Origin: Micropterus salmoides
Lineage: Eukaryota > Chordata > Actinopteri > Centrarchiformes > Centrarchidae
DNA: 64,000 nucleotides
Assembly (NCBI RefSeq): GCF_014851395.1
Contig: NW_024041150.1
Span: 24,789,225 to 24,853,224, forward strand
Direction: 5' to 3'
This document shows positions 1-11,940 of the stretch, piece after piece. The translations under genes were made by a program, and so were the position numbers. The first letter of the stretch is position 1; each line of letters starts with the position of its first letter. The notes under the pieces were generated by a model that made no database searches, was not told the origin of the DNA, and saw only the letters and a program-made list of their open reading frames with translations.

Positions 1-3000
1 CGAGAACGGTCAGAGAGCTGCTGGTGTTGTTTTCTTTCTTGCTTGTAATTGCTCGTGATAACCCGTATCTTAGCCTATCTACGGGACATTTTCAGTGCTC
101 AAGTCATAGAAATGCAAGGCTGATACAGACGTTATATTACAGAACACTGAGGGTATTATTCAGTCTCGTTTTATCAAATCTTACAACACAGTCATCACAA
201 GAATATCAAGACAATGTTGAACGTTTTAATATCATTACCTTTCAGCGGAAGTCCCATCTCTGTCACCTCTGCTTTGATGGAATTTGTTTAGAAATTGGAT
301 CTCAGACATCAAGAGCCTGATGTCACAAACATGGACATTTAGCTTTTCATTTAATGATGTGCCGGTGTGCAGGTGGAGCATGCAGTTTGAATACACAAGA
401 ACTCACAAGGCAGCAGTATGTGCATAAAATTTGGGACTGGAGCTACAAAAGCTTGGTATTTATGCACTGAAAAAGACACAGCGGGAGCCCTCTGAGTTGT
501 TCACTGACTGACAGCTCATCAGAGGTCCCATAACTGTTACATACGGAAAACAATTGTTTTCTCCACTGCCTTCTGCCACACAGTGGGTGAACGTTGAAAC
601 ATAAAATACCTCCATGAACAGAATCCAGTCCTGTATGAAAGAGGTAAGTTAGACTTAATTAATCCCTGGCGGACATTTGAATTGGATGAATAAGAATGTG
701 ATATGACCTTAAGTATCAGTGATGACATAACAACCATTTTTAACCACAAAGGGACCCAACCTTTAAATATGGCAGGTGTCAGCAGGATTTAAATGAGCGT
801 CTAGATCACTTTAATGCTTCTGGACATCAGTAAAAGCACTACTTACTCAGGGGACCTCTACAGCGGAGCTAGCCTTCTTTGTGGTATTTTATTTTTTATT
901 TTTTTGTATATCTCTCTCTATGTTAGTTCACCAAAAAAAAACCCAACATTTTTCTCTCTGTGTTGTTCTTGATCAACTTTTGCCTGTCTTGTTTTTGGAG
1001 GCTTTTTGCAGACTGAGGATATTGATTAGGTTCCTGTGCTTATTCTGTAGGCCTTTAAATCTACAATGATAAAGCACTAGTTGAAGTTTTGTGTTCCTTT
1101 TCTTACACAGTCCAATTCAAACGTAATAAAGAAAAAGCTCTTTTTTTGTTAAAATACACAAATTGCTGCCCTCTGGACATCCAACAATTGAAATTAACAT
1201 TTCAGCAGAGGCTTTATATGCGGCTGTACTGACACAGTGTCATGTAAGGTGCTATTTGGCAATTGTTCCCACTGTAAAGAAATCCACACACTGTCAATCA
1301 CTTGTCCTCGCTGTTAAGTGACATTTTGGTCCTGAATTTTACCTGATGAAGGTCTGAGGTGTGAAACTTCATTAGTAAAGTGAGGACAAGTGGTCGACAA
1401 TGTGGAGGATTTTTACCCCACTTTTACACATGAGTTTGGATCGACAAGACTTTCTGGTGTGCATGGCCCTTGTAGTAATACCTCTTCACATTCATTCTCA
1501 CTAACAATAAACTGTAATCTATTTTGGTTAGTAGCTCTGTAGTCAGTTTTTTCAGTTGAAGATTAGTAACTGATGACAAAAGCAAATGTAAAGAAAAAAT
1601 GTTTTGTATGACAGATTTGACATGAAAGTGTCAGTGTCTGTGTTTGTATAGTATCAACCTTAACATGAATTACAATACTCAGTAAGGTGCTGCATAGGTT
1701 TCACACATTTACAGAAATTCACATAATAAATGAAAGCAGCCCTCATCGTTATAAAACCATAAAACAACAAATGTTGAGGATCACAAGTGTTCAGTCCTGC
1801 CACCTAAAAAGAGGCAACAATTGTCTGATGTTACTATTAAGTTACATAACATAGGTACGGTAGGAATCTGGCGTAAACAGCGTTACTAATCTTGAAACCT
1901 ATTTTTGTTATACTATGAGGGAGGAGTTCACAAACTGAATGTTTAGTTGACAAATCTGCTACATTTCAATCTATGCCATAATAATCTGGGCTGCTCTGAT
2001 AACAACTCTAGCATCACAAACAGTGCTAAGTAACTGTTGCCTTCAATACTCTAAGTTAAATATTAGACGAAGAATATTTACTCAGCAAACAAAGTGACAT
2101 CTGTTGGCTTGTACTTTTTTTTGCGCCATCACAAACCCTCACTAATAATTGTAGTTTTACTATTAGATACTAATAGAAGCCTGTGTGTTATTTTTAAACC
2201 TGTAATCTTAAGAAGTGCTGCATTAATAATATTTTTTATTGTGCAAAAAGCTTAGATAAAATATCTTTGACACGATCACAAACGTACTTTTTTGGTGCAG
2301 TCAGAGTGCCACTGTGGGCTCAAGTTTTTAAACTGCATGGTTGATATTTGTGTGACATTTCAATATAATGTGATCAGAGAGTAATTAAATTCAAAAAATT
2401 TGCCTATTTATTATAATATTACTTGGTATCAGGAGGAAACATTCCCATACTTATCATGTCTTTCTAATGTACATCACCATTTTTCTTCCAATCCCCTAAG
2501 GTTAGTTCAGCTGCAAAACTTTCAAAAATGTCAAACTGAATGAAGCTGTTTTGGAAGCACCAGTGACGTTTGACGCTTTGGACGTCATCAGTTATATTAT
2601 CCGGCAGAAAGGAGTGAAACAAGCTATGGCCCTTCAGCATCATTCGCTTATTAGTGAGTTAACCGCAGCTAATTTTATCTAGCTAGCCAGCAAACACATT
2701 AGGCTAGTCACCTCACCAACTCACTGCTACTAGCCTAAGCGTTAGAAAGCTGCAAACTGAAACACCTGTATGCGGTTCACTGGCTGATGCTGAACCACTT
2801 TCTGCAGATGGCGGCTGTGTCTACTCATGAAAAATTTAGTTATTTCCATAATCCTTACAGTAAGTTGGCTAGCTAGCAAGTTTGCTTACAGAGTTGACAG
2901 GAGTAAATGAAACAGACAAAAGAACAACCTCCTATGATGTAGTAAGATGGTTATATTTCGACAGTAATAGAACTTTTGCTTAATTTCTTTGCTGGTCTAG

Positions 3001-5337
3001 ACAGAGAGTCTAAGAGGAAATTAAAGAAAGTTATTTTAAAAAACATAAAAGATTTTGGGCTTTTGAGAAAACATTTAGGGCGCCCAATAGAAGACTGTGG
3101 GCAAAACAACCTCAATTAAAGCTCCTTAGGTTAGGCTGCTGGGTTATCTTCCTCCATTGACATCCGTGTAGTGTAGGAGGATGGTAGTGGGGTAGAGTTT
3201 CAGTTGTCTGTGGGAGAAACTAAAATGTAATTCTCTGCTGTTAAAATAAATTTTTCACCAAAGTAAGTAAACTAAAATAAGTTTAATGTGGGTTGATGTG
3301 ATTTCAGCATTCATCCCAGAAACTAGTAATACCACGTGAGGGCTCACTGATTTCCCCAATGGTCTGGCCTGTAATTTACAACATGATATTCAATTTAGGG
3401 TGGAGCAGTTGTTTCGGTAGCAATAATTCTTAATGGAAGATGAACACTCAGACGCCTGTGTGGTGCTGGATGAAGCATGAGGCACTCCATTAACTGAAAG
3501 CCCCAGACCTGCCCCGAGCTGAGTTCCCATTAATGCAGAAGGAAGTGAAAGGGCATAACTGGCATAGCAATAATTCCTCTGTACTCCCGGGTGATTTCAA
3601 ACTTGCCTGTCTTCTAAACTCATTTGCAGTTTATTTTCCCCGTATCTGAATGATGTGAGAAAATTAAAAGCAAAGGCTCGAGTCAGCACATACATTTTGA
3701 TGACGAAGTATGTTTGAAATAATCTCAGATTAACAGAGAGCACATGACAATCAGCAGCTGCTAAAAAGTACACAAGGAAACTAACATGATGCTATAATTT
3801 TCTGAATATTAATAATTTGTGAGGCCTTGTTATTCTTCAATACTTCCCCTTTTGATATATTGACCTCGTCCTCCTGCTGGCAAAAAGTGGGACTTCAAAT
3901 CAGTGGGCCTGTCGGTGCTGAAACAAATCCAGCCACAGTTAGATTTAGTCATCTGGGGCAGGGTAAGACTTCACTCTGTGCCAGTGACAGAGAGAAAGGG
4001 ACCTGGCAGTAACAGGGAGCATATAAACACTGTTCAAACAGTTTTTACAGCACAGATGACATCTCTGATGGAGGCCTCTGTAGCTCATCTCTCAAAGCTT
4101 TTGCTCACATGAAAAAAAAGTCATGTTACGGTCATGTAATGCTGTTAGAAAGCTGGGAAAAACTTGAAAAGGAGCTGCTTTAGAAAGCTGACATTAAAGT
4201 ACATTGTTAAATACTGTAATCTTGTGCCACGTCCTATTTCTGTCCTTGCACTTTGATTGCACAAGACCTTTCACCACCACACTTGGCATCTAGGCCCACA
4301 TACAGGGTCCGTGAAAGTGTTTCGCCACATTTGCCACAACAATCATATTTAAAGATAATTATCCAGAAACCAGCCTGTGTAATGTGTAACAGGGTAGACC
4401 TGTATTGGCCTGATTTTGAGTGCAGCAATAGTATGATGGGTGAGCACCTAGTGTGTGTTTGGTGGGTGTGGTCTTCACATGGGGTGATTGCATGGGGATG
4501 GGCTGATGGTAGACAAGTGTGTTTGGGTGTGACCTCCAATCTGCAGTAATTTAAACAACCATACCATACCAGGTCTGTGTCAGTGTCTGTCTCCTTTTGT
4601 GTAACGGTAAAGACTTTTGTTTGGATAGTATTGAAGCCTTTCTCCCTGGGCATATCTGTTGTGTTATGTGGGATAATGGCAGTGCCTGTTGTGTGGAGTA
4701 ATGGGTGGATATGTTTGTAAATTGCTGCTTTGTAAAGGTCATTTTCAGCTTGTCTTCTGTGTACAGTGTGCGGGTGTACTGGAGCTGCTGCTGGTATCCA
4801 CTTTAGCGCATGATACGGCTAAGTCGGGATCTGGAGAATTGCATCGTGCAAAGCAACAGCTGCTTAGCAGAGTTACTGGAGACTCCAAGCAGTGAGGAGC
4901 CAGCCACAACCAACCAGCCCGAGAGCAACAGCAGCAGAACAGTCCTTTGCGTGTTGTTTGGCTTTGCCACACACAGGGAACAGAAGTTGAGCACAGCCAG
5001 CCATGGATAGCCTCATTCCCCTCTACCCAATTGACCATGAGCTTCCCCCACTGTACTGACTCTTAGCTTGCTTGGCTTTGGCCTTGTTTAACTTCCTTTT
5101 ATGCATTTATTAGAATGTATAAATACAACTGAGGCTTATACTTTGCACAGCTTGTCTTTTATCCACATCTCTTACTACTGGTCTGTCAATTCTAAACTAA
5201 GGGTTTTTACAAATGTGTCTATATTCGAAAAACATAATGTAAACTCCTCCTCGGGTTGTTAAAATTCCCGGAGATGAGGTACCTCAGTGGTAGCTACAGT
5301 AGCTGTCCTGAATTGCAAGTATTAATAACCACATAGG
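1..5337. other. Gene-free AT-rich intergenic sequence
   Basis: No open frame here reads as a conserved protein. The sequence is AT-rich with many short homopolymers. A GT-rich patch lies at about 4430-4540. A stretch at about 3430-3800 is more balanced in composition and lacks obvious repeat character; it could be regulatory, but nothing in it is diagnostic. The longest open frames (about 4234-4653, minus; 4810-5010, plus) overlap each other on opposite strands and lack domains or good splice context, so I treat them as chance. Confidence 0.6.
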
Positions 5338-5573
5338 CCTATCTGCAAAACTAATGACATTCCCGGCCTCAGCTGTGTCTTATGTTTAGTGCTTATTAGC
5401 AAACTCTAGAATGCTAACACATTAAAGTAAGATGTGAACATGATGAACATTGCTTCACATCAACACGTTAGCACTGTCATTGTGATTATGCTAGCTGACC
5501 TTTTGAGCATTTAGCTCAAAGCACTACAGAATAAATACAGCCTCACAAAGTGGCTAGCATGGCTGTTGACTCG
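5338..5573 (-). repeat. Interspersed repeat, minus-strand copy
   Basis: On the reverse strand this matches, with many substitutions, the repeat at 52962-53174. Both copies share a segment like CCATGCTAGC near one end, clusters of GCTAAC/GCTAGC, and a segment reading CTGAGGC..GGGAATGTCATTAGTTTTGCAG in this copy. This type of sequence is abundant in percomorph genomes. No coding capacity is seen and the transposon class is not clear. Confidence 0.6.
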
Positions 5574-6148
5574 TTGAACAAACTACTATCTTGTATGTGA
5601 ACAAAGCTGTCTAAAACTTTTGGGTCCAGGGGGAACTGCTTGAAGTCTGACAAACTTCCCCAACTGGATGGCATTTGATTGGCATTTGTTGGGGCCAGTG
5701 GCGTGGGGTGGGGTAAATCTTTAGGGAAGTCAAGTGAGAGGGGATGTCCTTTTTGCAGGGCAATTAGCTAATGTATTGTGCTATTACAGTGCAGGGTATA
5801 ATTTTACACAAAATTGAATCATAGGATGCTCTTATCAATACACACACTGAAAGTTGCATTTACTGACACCTACGCGCTCTCTCTCTTTCTCTCTCACCCC
5901 AAATAGCATACATAGCCAGCTGCTTATAGTGCACTGTACAAATAAGCTATGGTTAGGAATAAAAGAAGCATTCACAAGCTCAATCAGAATTCGTTTGAAG
6001 ATTTACATTTGCAGAGTAGCAGTGGTGCATGTATGTGCAATAGGCCTACATACTTCTTAATGCTTGGCCAAATGTTCAGAACACGTCACTCAAGACTATG
6101 AACCGAGTACCAAACCAACAGAGTAAAAACAATTATTCAGGTAGCCTA
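5574..6148. other. Unannotated intergenic stretch
   Basis: I see no gene, RNA or recognisable repeat here. A short CT-rich run lies at about 5876-5895. Confidence 0.5.
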
Positions 6149-7587
6149 ATGCTGCGTTCGAGACCGGTCGGAACTGGGATATTTCCCAGTTGAAACTTCC
6201 GACATCAAAGCGTTCCAGGTGCATGGTGGTGCATGACGCCGAAAGTGAACGAAAACCATGGCTGACCATGACAGAGGGACGAAACTGCTTGCTACTCCCT
6301 CTCCCTACATACTTCCACTCCATTTGTATTTCATGTGGAGGGTCCGCCACATTGAGTGCCATCCGAAACCAATGAGGGCGGAGTGGTAGTGGATTGTTAA
6401 ACCCTCAAATGCCGAGTCAGCATCGATGCTGGCTTGTTCAAGGTGTGTAACACCCTTTGCTGCACGATGGGGGACCTTTATTTCAATTTGCGTTCCGTGT
6501 GACTTCGCCGGTTAACATGTAGGATTTTTTATTTTGAAACTACACTAAGATTGTCATGTCACCATTCACAGGTTAACAACGTAGCCCATACGATTTATAT
6601 TGAAATGTTGTATTTGTGAATGTAACATCTTTCATATAGGCTAAGTTAAAGAGGTTCAAATATATAGGCTTTTCTTTACAATGAATATCAATCTTTTCAT
6701 AAATATAATATTTATTTTTCGTAAATATATAGTCATGTTCGACACAAACACAAATGAATGACAAATGCTTTCAGTTTCGTTATTGCAAAAAACACACTTT
6801 TTCTCAACATCAATCCTGAATCTTAATACCACTGTTATTTATTTGATACGCATATTATAGCAGTGAGTGCATCGGTAACGTCAGATCCTATTTATGCAGG
6901 GGAGAGAGGGTATTTCGTCCGAAAGTTGTTGCTGTATTTAAACCCTACGTGGGTTAGGGAGCTCGATTTGGCCTGGAGGGTGACTCCGACCAGAGTTAAG
7001 TCCGTGTCAGAGTGGAAGTGGCGAGGGTCTAGTTTCGGAAAGGCCACACAGTTGCACCTTCAGCAGTGTTTTAGGTGTTAATTAAGAGGATGGCAGTTTT
7101 AATGCAAACAACTGACATAAATAGCCTCTACGTTACTAGTTCTGTGTACCCCTCTAGCTACATCAGTTGGTAACCCTCAAGTCAGTCAATGTTGTAGGTT
7201 ACACTTCTAATGTTTTGGCATTTTTAACAATAACTTTTATGAGAAGATGACTTTATGAGATTCTTTACTGTAGCCAGCTACCTAATAGCCCTAACATATT
7301 TCTACATCAATGTACATCCAGAACAAGTTTTATTATATGAACGTATGTATTATTTTAATTGAAATACATGCAAATATACTTTTTGTTGCTTTTTAGTTTA
7401 TGGTTTACCATTTACAATGTGTGCTTCCAGGGGCGCTGACATTGTTTTGTGATGTAATTCAGCTGCTACTCGTGAAGTCGATATTTTTTCTCCGAGTAGG
7501 AAATCGGACTTCAGGTGGCATTCCCGGATAGTTTTTCTAGTTGGACGTCGGAAATTTCCCTGTTCCGAGTTGCCTGGAATGCATCAT
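6149..7587. mobile_element. Non-autonomous DNA transposon with imperfect terminal inverted repeats
   Basis: The left end (from about 6149, ATGCTGCGTTCGAGACC..TCGGAAC) and the reverse complement of the right end (to about 7587, ATGATGCATTCCAGGC..TCGGAAC) align as imperfect terminal inverted repeats of about 26 bp, with further GGGAAATTTCC-like similarity inside. A small hairpin, AACTGGGA-TAT-TTCCCAGTT, sits just inside the left end. The interior is about 1.4 kb with no transposase frame, so the copy is non-autonomous. I could not define a clean target-site duplication, so superfamily and exact borders are uncertain. Ends of this style are common in teleost DNA transposons. Confidence 0.55.
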
Positions 7588-7985
7588 AACCTGGCCCAGG
7601 CTCTGTGGCAGGTGCTGTACGTGGTGCTTTTGTGTGTAGGCCTACACAACCGCAGTAAAAACAATTAGGTTACTACAGCAGACCATTCATTCGCAGCTAA
7701 ATCCAGGCAAGCAAAGCAAAACAAACAATATAACCACATCAATAATCACACACATAGCAGCAGTTCAGTTAAGTTCAGAGAGAGAAGGAGGTGACATTTC
7801 ACTCACCCTATTTGAAAAGGAAGGGCATTCTCCTGAATGTCATGGTGGCGCAGAGGTCAATAACCAAGTTACAGAATTTCCCACTGGCTTTTAGGTCCTC
7901 AACAACAACACAGTCAACTGAAGATTGGCGTTACCAGCTAACGTTAGCCAGGACATAGTTTTCGTATTCCTCATTGAACGTACGA
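7588..7985. other. Unannotated spacer between two mobile elements
   Basis: About 400 bases between the TIR element and the DIRS-like element. No gene or recognised repeat is seen. Confidence 0.5.
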
Positions 7986-8303
7986 AACGTCTCGGGTTAC
8001 GTATGTAACCCTTGTTCCCCGAGAAGGGGAACGAGACATTGCGTCGGTGACGACACTATGGGAACGCCTCTGGGTGTGGCAGGGCTGAACTATGAATGAA
8101 ACTACTCCAATCCTATTGGTGTTACTAGAACGGTAGTGTGTGACGGCGTAACCGGAGGGGGTATATAAGCACGCCGGCACATAGGACACATTAGCCCTTT
8201 CTATGAAGCAAGGCACTCCAGGCGTGGTGAGTTGTGGCGGACCGACGCAGTGTCTCATTCCCCTTCTCGGGGAACAAGGGTTACATACGTAACCCGAGAC
8301 GTT
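7986..8303. repeat. 50-bp inverted repeat pair at the 3' end of the DIRS-like element
   Basis: Positions 7989-8038 are the reverse complement of 8251-8300 with one mismatch, and the match extends a few bases outward to 7986 and 8303. Each arm holds a near-palindrome, GGGTTACGTATGTAACCC, and a second short hairpin, TTCCCCGAGAAGGGGAA. The arms are about 210 bp apart. Paired inverted repeats of this kind fit the terminal and internal complementary repeats used by DIRS elements to make circular intermediates; that role is inferred. Confidence 0.8.
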
Positions 8304-8351
8304 CCCCTTTGAGGGAACTCGACCTGCGTCGGTGACGACACTATGGGAACG
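8041..8351. repeat. 26-bp direct repeat pair in the DIRS-like 3' region
   Basis: An identical 26-bp sequence beginning GCGTCGGTGACGACACTATG occurs at 8041-8066 and again at 8326-8351, in the same orientation, 285 bp apart. Each copy lies close to an arm of the inverted repeats. A GTATATAAGC motif at about 8160-8169 lies between the copies. Confidence 0.8.
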
Positions 8352-8415
8352 AGATACCCACTTAGGCCGCACCGAAACCCCGCCTGCCCCCAGCGTGCAG
8401 AACCTGACGGCACGA

Positions 8416-9440
8416 CTAGGAGGAGAGCGCACAGGTGCCGGGTGCAGAAGGCAGGTCCAGACTGTAAAACCGGATAAAAGTGATAGGGGTGGCCCAGCCA
8501 GCCGCATCACACAAATCCTGGAGTGACGCCCCATGCGAGGAGGGCCCTAGAAGCCGCCATGCCTCGAGTAGAGTGCGCCCTTACAGCCATAGGTGAAGGC
8601 ATGGAAATAGTCTGAACGATCCAGTTGTTGATGGTGTATTTAGAAGCAGGGAGCCCAGCCTTGGGGACCCGAAACACACCAGCAACTGGTCTGCTTTCCT
8701 CCACTGGGAAGACCTCAGAGTGTAAATACTCAGTGCTCTGACAGGGCAGAGCAGATGAAGTCTCCCGTCCTCCCCCGTCACATGAGGTGGGGGATGAAAC
8801 GCCTGCAACACCGTGGACCCTGCCAATCTGGCTGGAACCTTAGGGACATAACCTGGACAAGGGTGCAGGATGGCCCTGACCCTCCCTGGGGCAAACTCCA
8901 GGCATCGGGGAGACACCGAAAGTGCCTGGAGATCCCCCACCCTCCTCAGAGAGGTGATAGCGAGGAGAAAGGTCATCTTAAGGGTCAGGTGCTTGGCCTC
9001 AGCCGACTCCAGGGGTTCGAAGGGGGCCTCAGCCAGCGCTTCGAGAACCACTGCCAGGTCCCAGGTGGGAACCCTGGAATGAGTCACGGGCCTCATCCTC
9101 CGGGCCCCACGGAGGAAGCGCATGACCAGCGGAAGCCTCCCCAAGGGCCCATCACTCAGAGGGGCGTGGAATGCTGCAATGGCAGCCACATATACTTTGA
9201 GCGTGGACGGGGAGAGGCCAGCGGAGAAACGGTGCTGGAGGAGCTCCAGTTTCACAATTACCGAGCAGGTAACTGGGTCCCCCGCCGTTCTCTGCACCAG
9301 GTGGTGAACACATTCCACTTTAGGCCGTACATCCTTCTCGTGGACGGGGCTCTGGAGCTGAGCAGCGTCTTGACTGCTCCTGTCGTCAGGCCCACCTCTA
9401 GGAACTGCACCCCCTCAGGAGCCAGACCCATAGCTGCCAC
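8416..9440 (-). pseudogene. Tyrosine recombinase of DIRS-like element, frameshifted
   Basis: Minus strand. The core-binding part includes APSTRRMYGLKWNVF (before about 9280) and SPSTLKVYVAAIAAFH. The catalytic part shows the first arginine in TSLRRVGDL, the H-x-x-R box in AHSTRG (about 8564-8575), and the nucleophile tyrosine in FIRFYSLDL (codon at 8464-8466). So the R, H-x-x-R and Y residues of the family all survive, but in different frames. Frameshifts lie near 9280, near 8690 and between the HSTR box and the tyrosine (about 8530). A short loss is also likely just before AHSTRG. The stop after the tyrosine is at 8416-8418. In life the protein would recombine circular element DNA into the chromosome; this copy cannot make it. 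Confidence 0.8.
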
Positions 9441-10600
9441 AGGGCGGGGTGCGGGTGAAAGATCCGGCCCTCCGCCTGGGACAGCAGGTCTCTCCTCAGA
9501 GGGACCTGCCAGGGCGGGCCCTTGAGGAACGATATTAAATCCGAGAACCACACTCGTGCCAGCCAAAATGGGGCTACAAGTAGTAGACTGACGCCGTCCT
9601 GGCGGACCCGCTCCAGAATCCCCGGGAGCAGAGCGACTGGGGGAAACGCATACAGACGCAGCCTCGGCCTCGTCTGTACCATGGCATCCAGCCCTAGCGG
9701 GGCTGGGGGTGATAGGGAGAACCACAGGGGACAGTGCGCCATCTCTCGGGATGCAAACAAGTCTGTTGAAATAATTGTTTGGCGACAGATCGCTCCCAAC
9801 ACAGGACCATGGGACAGGAACCAAGATTTCCTCCATACAGACAGGGAACGAAGCATCCGCTCATAACCCGTATCAGACGGAGCCGATTTCCCCTCGGGGA
9901 GAATCCCTTTGATTTTAGCCACCACTGCAGGGCTCTCATGTGCAGTAGTCCGGAAGGTATGATACTGGACGCTGCTGCCAGAAGACCCAACACCCTCTGA
10001 AAGTGTTTTACAGTGATGGCGCGGCCTAACTGCACTCTGGTCACTGAGGATAAAATGGACTCGATGCGTGCGGGAGACAGGTGGGTCCCGCATCGTCGTT
10101 GAGTCCCACACCACCCCTAGGAATGCAGTCCGTTGGGCGGGTGTCAGTACGCTCTTCATCGCGTTGAGCCGCAGCCCCAAAAGCTGAAGGTGTGCGAGGA
10201 CGACATCTCGATTAATTCTATGGCCCCTTTCTTCAGCAGAGAGCAGACTTCCTGTCCCAACACCTGGCTCTGTTCTGCTTGTACTGTAGTCCCGACCATC
10301 CCGCAGAATCTGGGGGGGTGAACCCGGAACTGCAGCCTGTAGCCATCTACTACCGTAGATGGGGCTCGGGGCTGGTGGCCGGTGTCCTGCGGGAAACCCC
10401 GGTGGTGCCCTGAAGCGGAGGACCACCAGGGAAGGCTCGCCAGTGAACCACGGTTTGTGAGCCCAGTCGTGTTCCGGCTGCCGCCCCTCAGGGCGGACAG
10501 ATTGCCGAGGGCCTGCCGGTGGCTAGCGCGTCCCGAGTGCTGAAGCGGTGGGAGAAACAATGCCTGTTGCTGGAGCCACCATGAGAGAGGGGACCTCGAT
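9441..10600 (-). pseudogene. Reverse transcriptase/RNase H remnant of DIRS-like element, core deleted
   Basis: Minus strand. Recognisable pieces are the RT entry segment with LLKKGAIELI (about 10215-10250), a late RT/connection segment with VVLAHLQLLGLRLNAM (about 10150-10210), TPAQRTAFLGVVWDS, and HFQRVLGLLAAASSIIPSGL. After these come LFASREMAHCPLWFSL and AFWLARVWFSDLISFL, which lie past RNase H in this family. GAIELI runs almost straight into VVLAHLQLLGL, so the RT fingers and palm, including the Y-x-D-D box, are missing. Likewise ISTD runs straight into LFASRE at about 9765, so RNase H is missing. Several frameshifts add to this. No active polymerase can be made. Confidence 0.8.
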
Positions 10601-11715
10601 CGGCCTCTCTCAGGGGAAGGGGGGCAGGGAGGGGGAGGAGGTGGGGGGGTGGACCTTCTACTCGAGGTCTCAGGACCTCTTCCCCCGGGCCCACCGAGAC
10701 TGAATGACGGTCCTCAGATCCGTCTTCCCGGGGGGCTGTGGGCAAGAGCGCCGTCTTGCGTCCCAGGTTGGTTGAGGGGGATCCCGCAAAGCGACGCTCT
10801 GCTTCTGGCTGTGGCGGTAGGTGCTGGATGAAGGCTGCGTCCGCCTTTCCTGAGCCGTCGCGGTCCTGGAGTCTGACCGGCGGGGGAGATATTGCTCAAA
10901 CGCCTCTCCCTGAGTTTTGGCGTGCTGGAACCTGTTGACGACAGCATCCACTGCTTCGCCAAACAGGCCAGAAGGCAAGAGGGGCGCATCCAGGAGAAAA
11001 GCCCTCTCCTTCCCCTGGATGCCCGATAGGTTGAGCCACAGATGGCGCTCCATAGCCACCAAAGCCGCCATGGATTGGCCGATGGAACGGGCCGTTTCCT
11101 TGGTCACACGGAGAGCCAAGTCCGTCGCTCTACGGAGCTCCATCAGGTCCTCCTCAGAGGGACCTCCCCCTACGTCACAGTCCCGAAGGAGATCGGTCTG
11201 GTATGCCTGCAGGACAGCCATCTTATGTAGGCTGGCACCAGCACGACCTGCTGCCATGTAGGCCTTGCCCACCAAATCGGACGTCATCCGACACGGCTTG
11301 GTGGGGAGCACCGGCGTCCGGAGGGATGAGGCGAGGTTGGGAGAGAGGTAGCTAGCCAGTGCCTCCTCCACTCGTGGCATCGCTCCGTAGCCGTGCTGTC
11401 TGATTTCTGTCACGTTGCTGTAGTCCAGCCGGGGGGACGTAGACAGCCGCGCAGAGAAGGGGTATATTTAGAAGGGTAATAAACTACAAAAAATGGTAGG
11501 GGCCGACGCGGGAGTGGCGCTCGGTATTGCAGAAACCGCTCATCTAGTTTGCTGCCTACAAATGGCTGCTGCACCGCCTGTGGCCAATCAATGTGCAGCT
11601 TGGCCACGGCCCGCGTCACCACTTCCAACAACTCCTTGTATCCTGGCGAGGGCTGATGACGTTCCGTTTCCTCCATGCTAAGCACATCTAGCTCCTCAGA
11701 GCCAGATCGTGGTCA
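10601..11715 (-). pseudogene. Gag-like ORF of DIRS-like element, 5' truncated and frameshifted
   Basis: Minus strand. The N-terminal part reads EELDVLSMEETERHQPSPG and onward (11712 to about 11500). A frame break follows at about 11460-11500. The long C-terminal frame (11413-10670, 247 codons) includes ASYLSPNLASSLRTP, DLVGKAYMAAGRAGASLHK and FGEAVDAVVNRFQHA. This protein type is found upstream of the RT in fish DIRS1-like elements and is taken as the capsid-like gag; its biochemical role is inferred. The true N-terminus is absent because the element is cut at about 11715. The C-terminal part is rich in Arg, Ser and Pro. Confidence 0.7.
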
Positions 11716-11739
11716 CTATATATGTTAAAATTTCTGTTT

Positions 11740-11940
11740 TTCTGAGCACCTTAAGGACATCTCGTCCATGTTGGCTTGAGATTGTAGTGATACCTTTATG
11801 TCAATTATTGTTAGATCAAGAATGAACTTTTAACCTGTGTGCTGAAATTTGAACATCTCCAATTCTTTCTCCATCTGCTGATGAAGATCATGTGATGCCA
11901 TCAAAAGCTCCAGGACAGCTACTGATCCTGTGTCCCAGTC
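11740..11940. repeat. Interspersed repeat, copy 1 of 3
   Basis: This copy shares blocks with 40015-40235 and 51350-51570: a block like GAGCAC..TTAAGGAC followed by TCCATGTTGGCTT, a CATCTGCTGATGAAGATCATGTGATG segment, and an end like AGCTACTGATC. Copies are diverged and non-coding. It begins directly beside the truncated end of the DIRS-like element. Confidence 0.45.

Larger units (their letters stand above)
7986..11715 (-). mobile_element. DIRS1-like tyrosine-recombinase retrotransposon, defective copy
   Basis: Read on the minus strand, remnants occur in DIRS order: a gag-like protein (11715 to about 10670), reverse transcriptase/RNase H remnants (about 10600-9440), then a tyrosine recombinase (about 9440-8416). 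These are followed by a non-coding end carrying inverted and direct repeats (8352-7986). DIRS elements copy through RNA but integrate with a tyrosine recombinase instead of a DDE integrase. The composition is much more GC-rich than the surrounding DNA. The 5' (right) end is truncated: gag sequence stops abruptly near 11715 and AT-rich genomic DNA begins. Frameshifts and two internal deletions make the copy inactive. The long plus-strand open frame at 8755-9525 is antisense to the recombinase and not a gene. Confidence 0.85.

Noticed and set aside
4234..4653. 139-codon minus-strand open frame
   Set aside because: It overlaps an equally open plus-strand frame, has no domain, and is His/Thr-rich because of a GT-rich DNA patch.
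7971..8534. 187-codon minus-strand open frame at the left end of the DIRS-like element
   Set aside because: It runs through the inverted and direct repeats and out of frame with the recombinase end; the translation repeats itself (SHSVVTDA) because the DNA does.
8755..9525. 256-codon plus-strand open frame
   Set aside because: It is antisense to the tyrosine recombinase of the DIRS-like element; its length is a by-product of GC-rich coding on the other strand.
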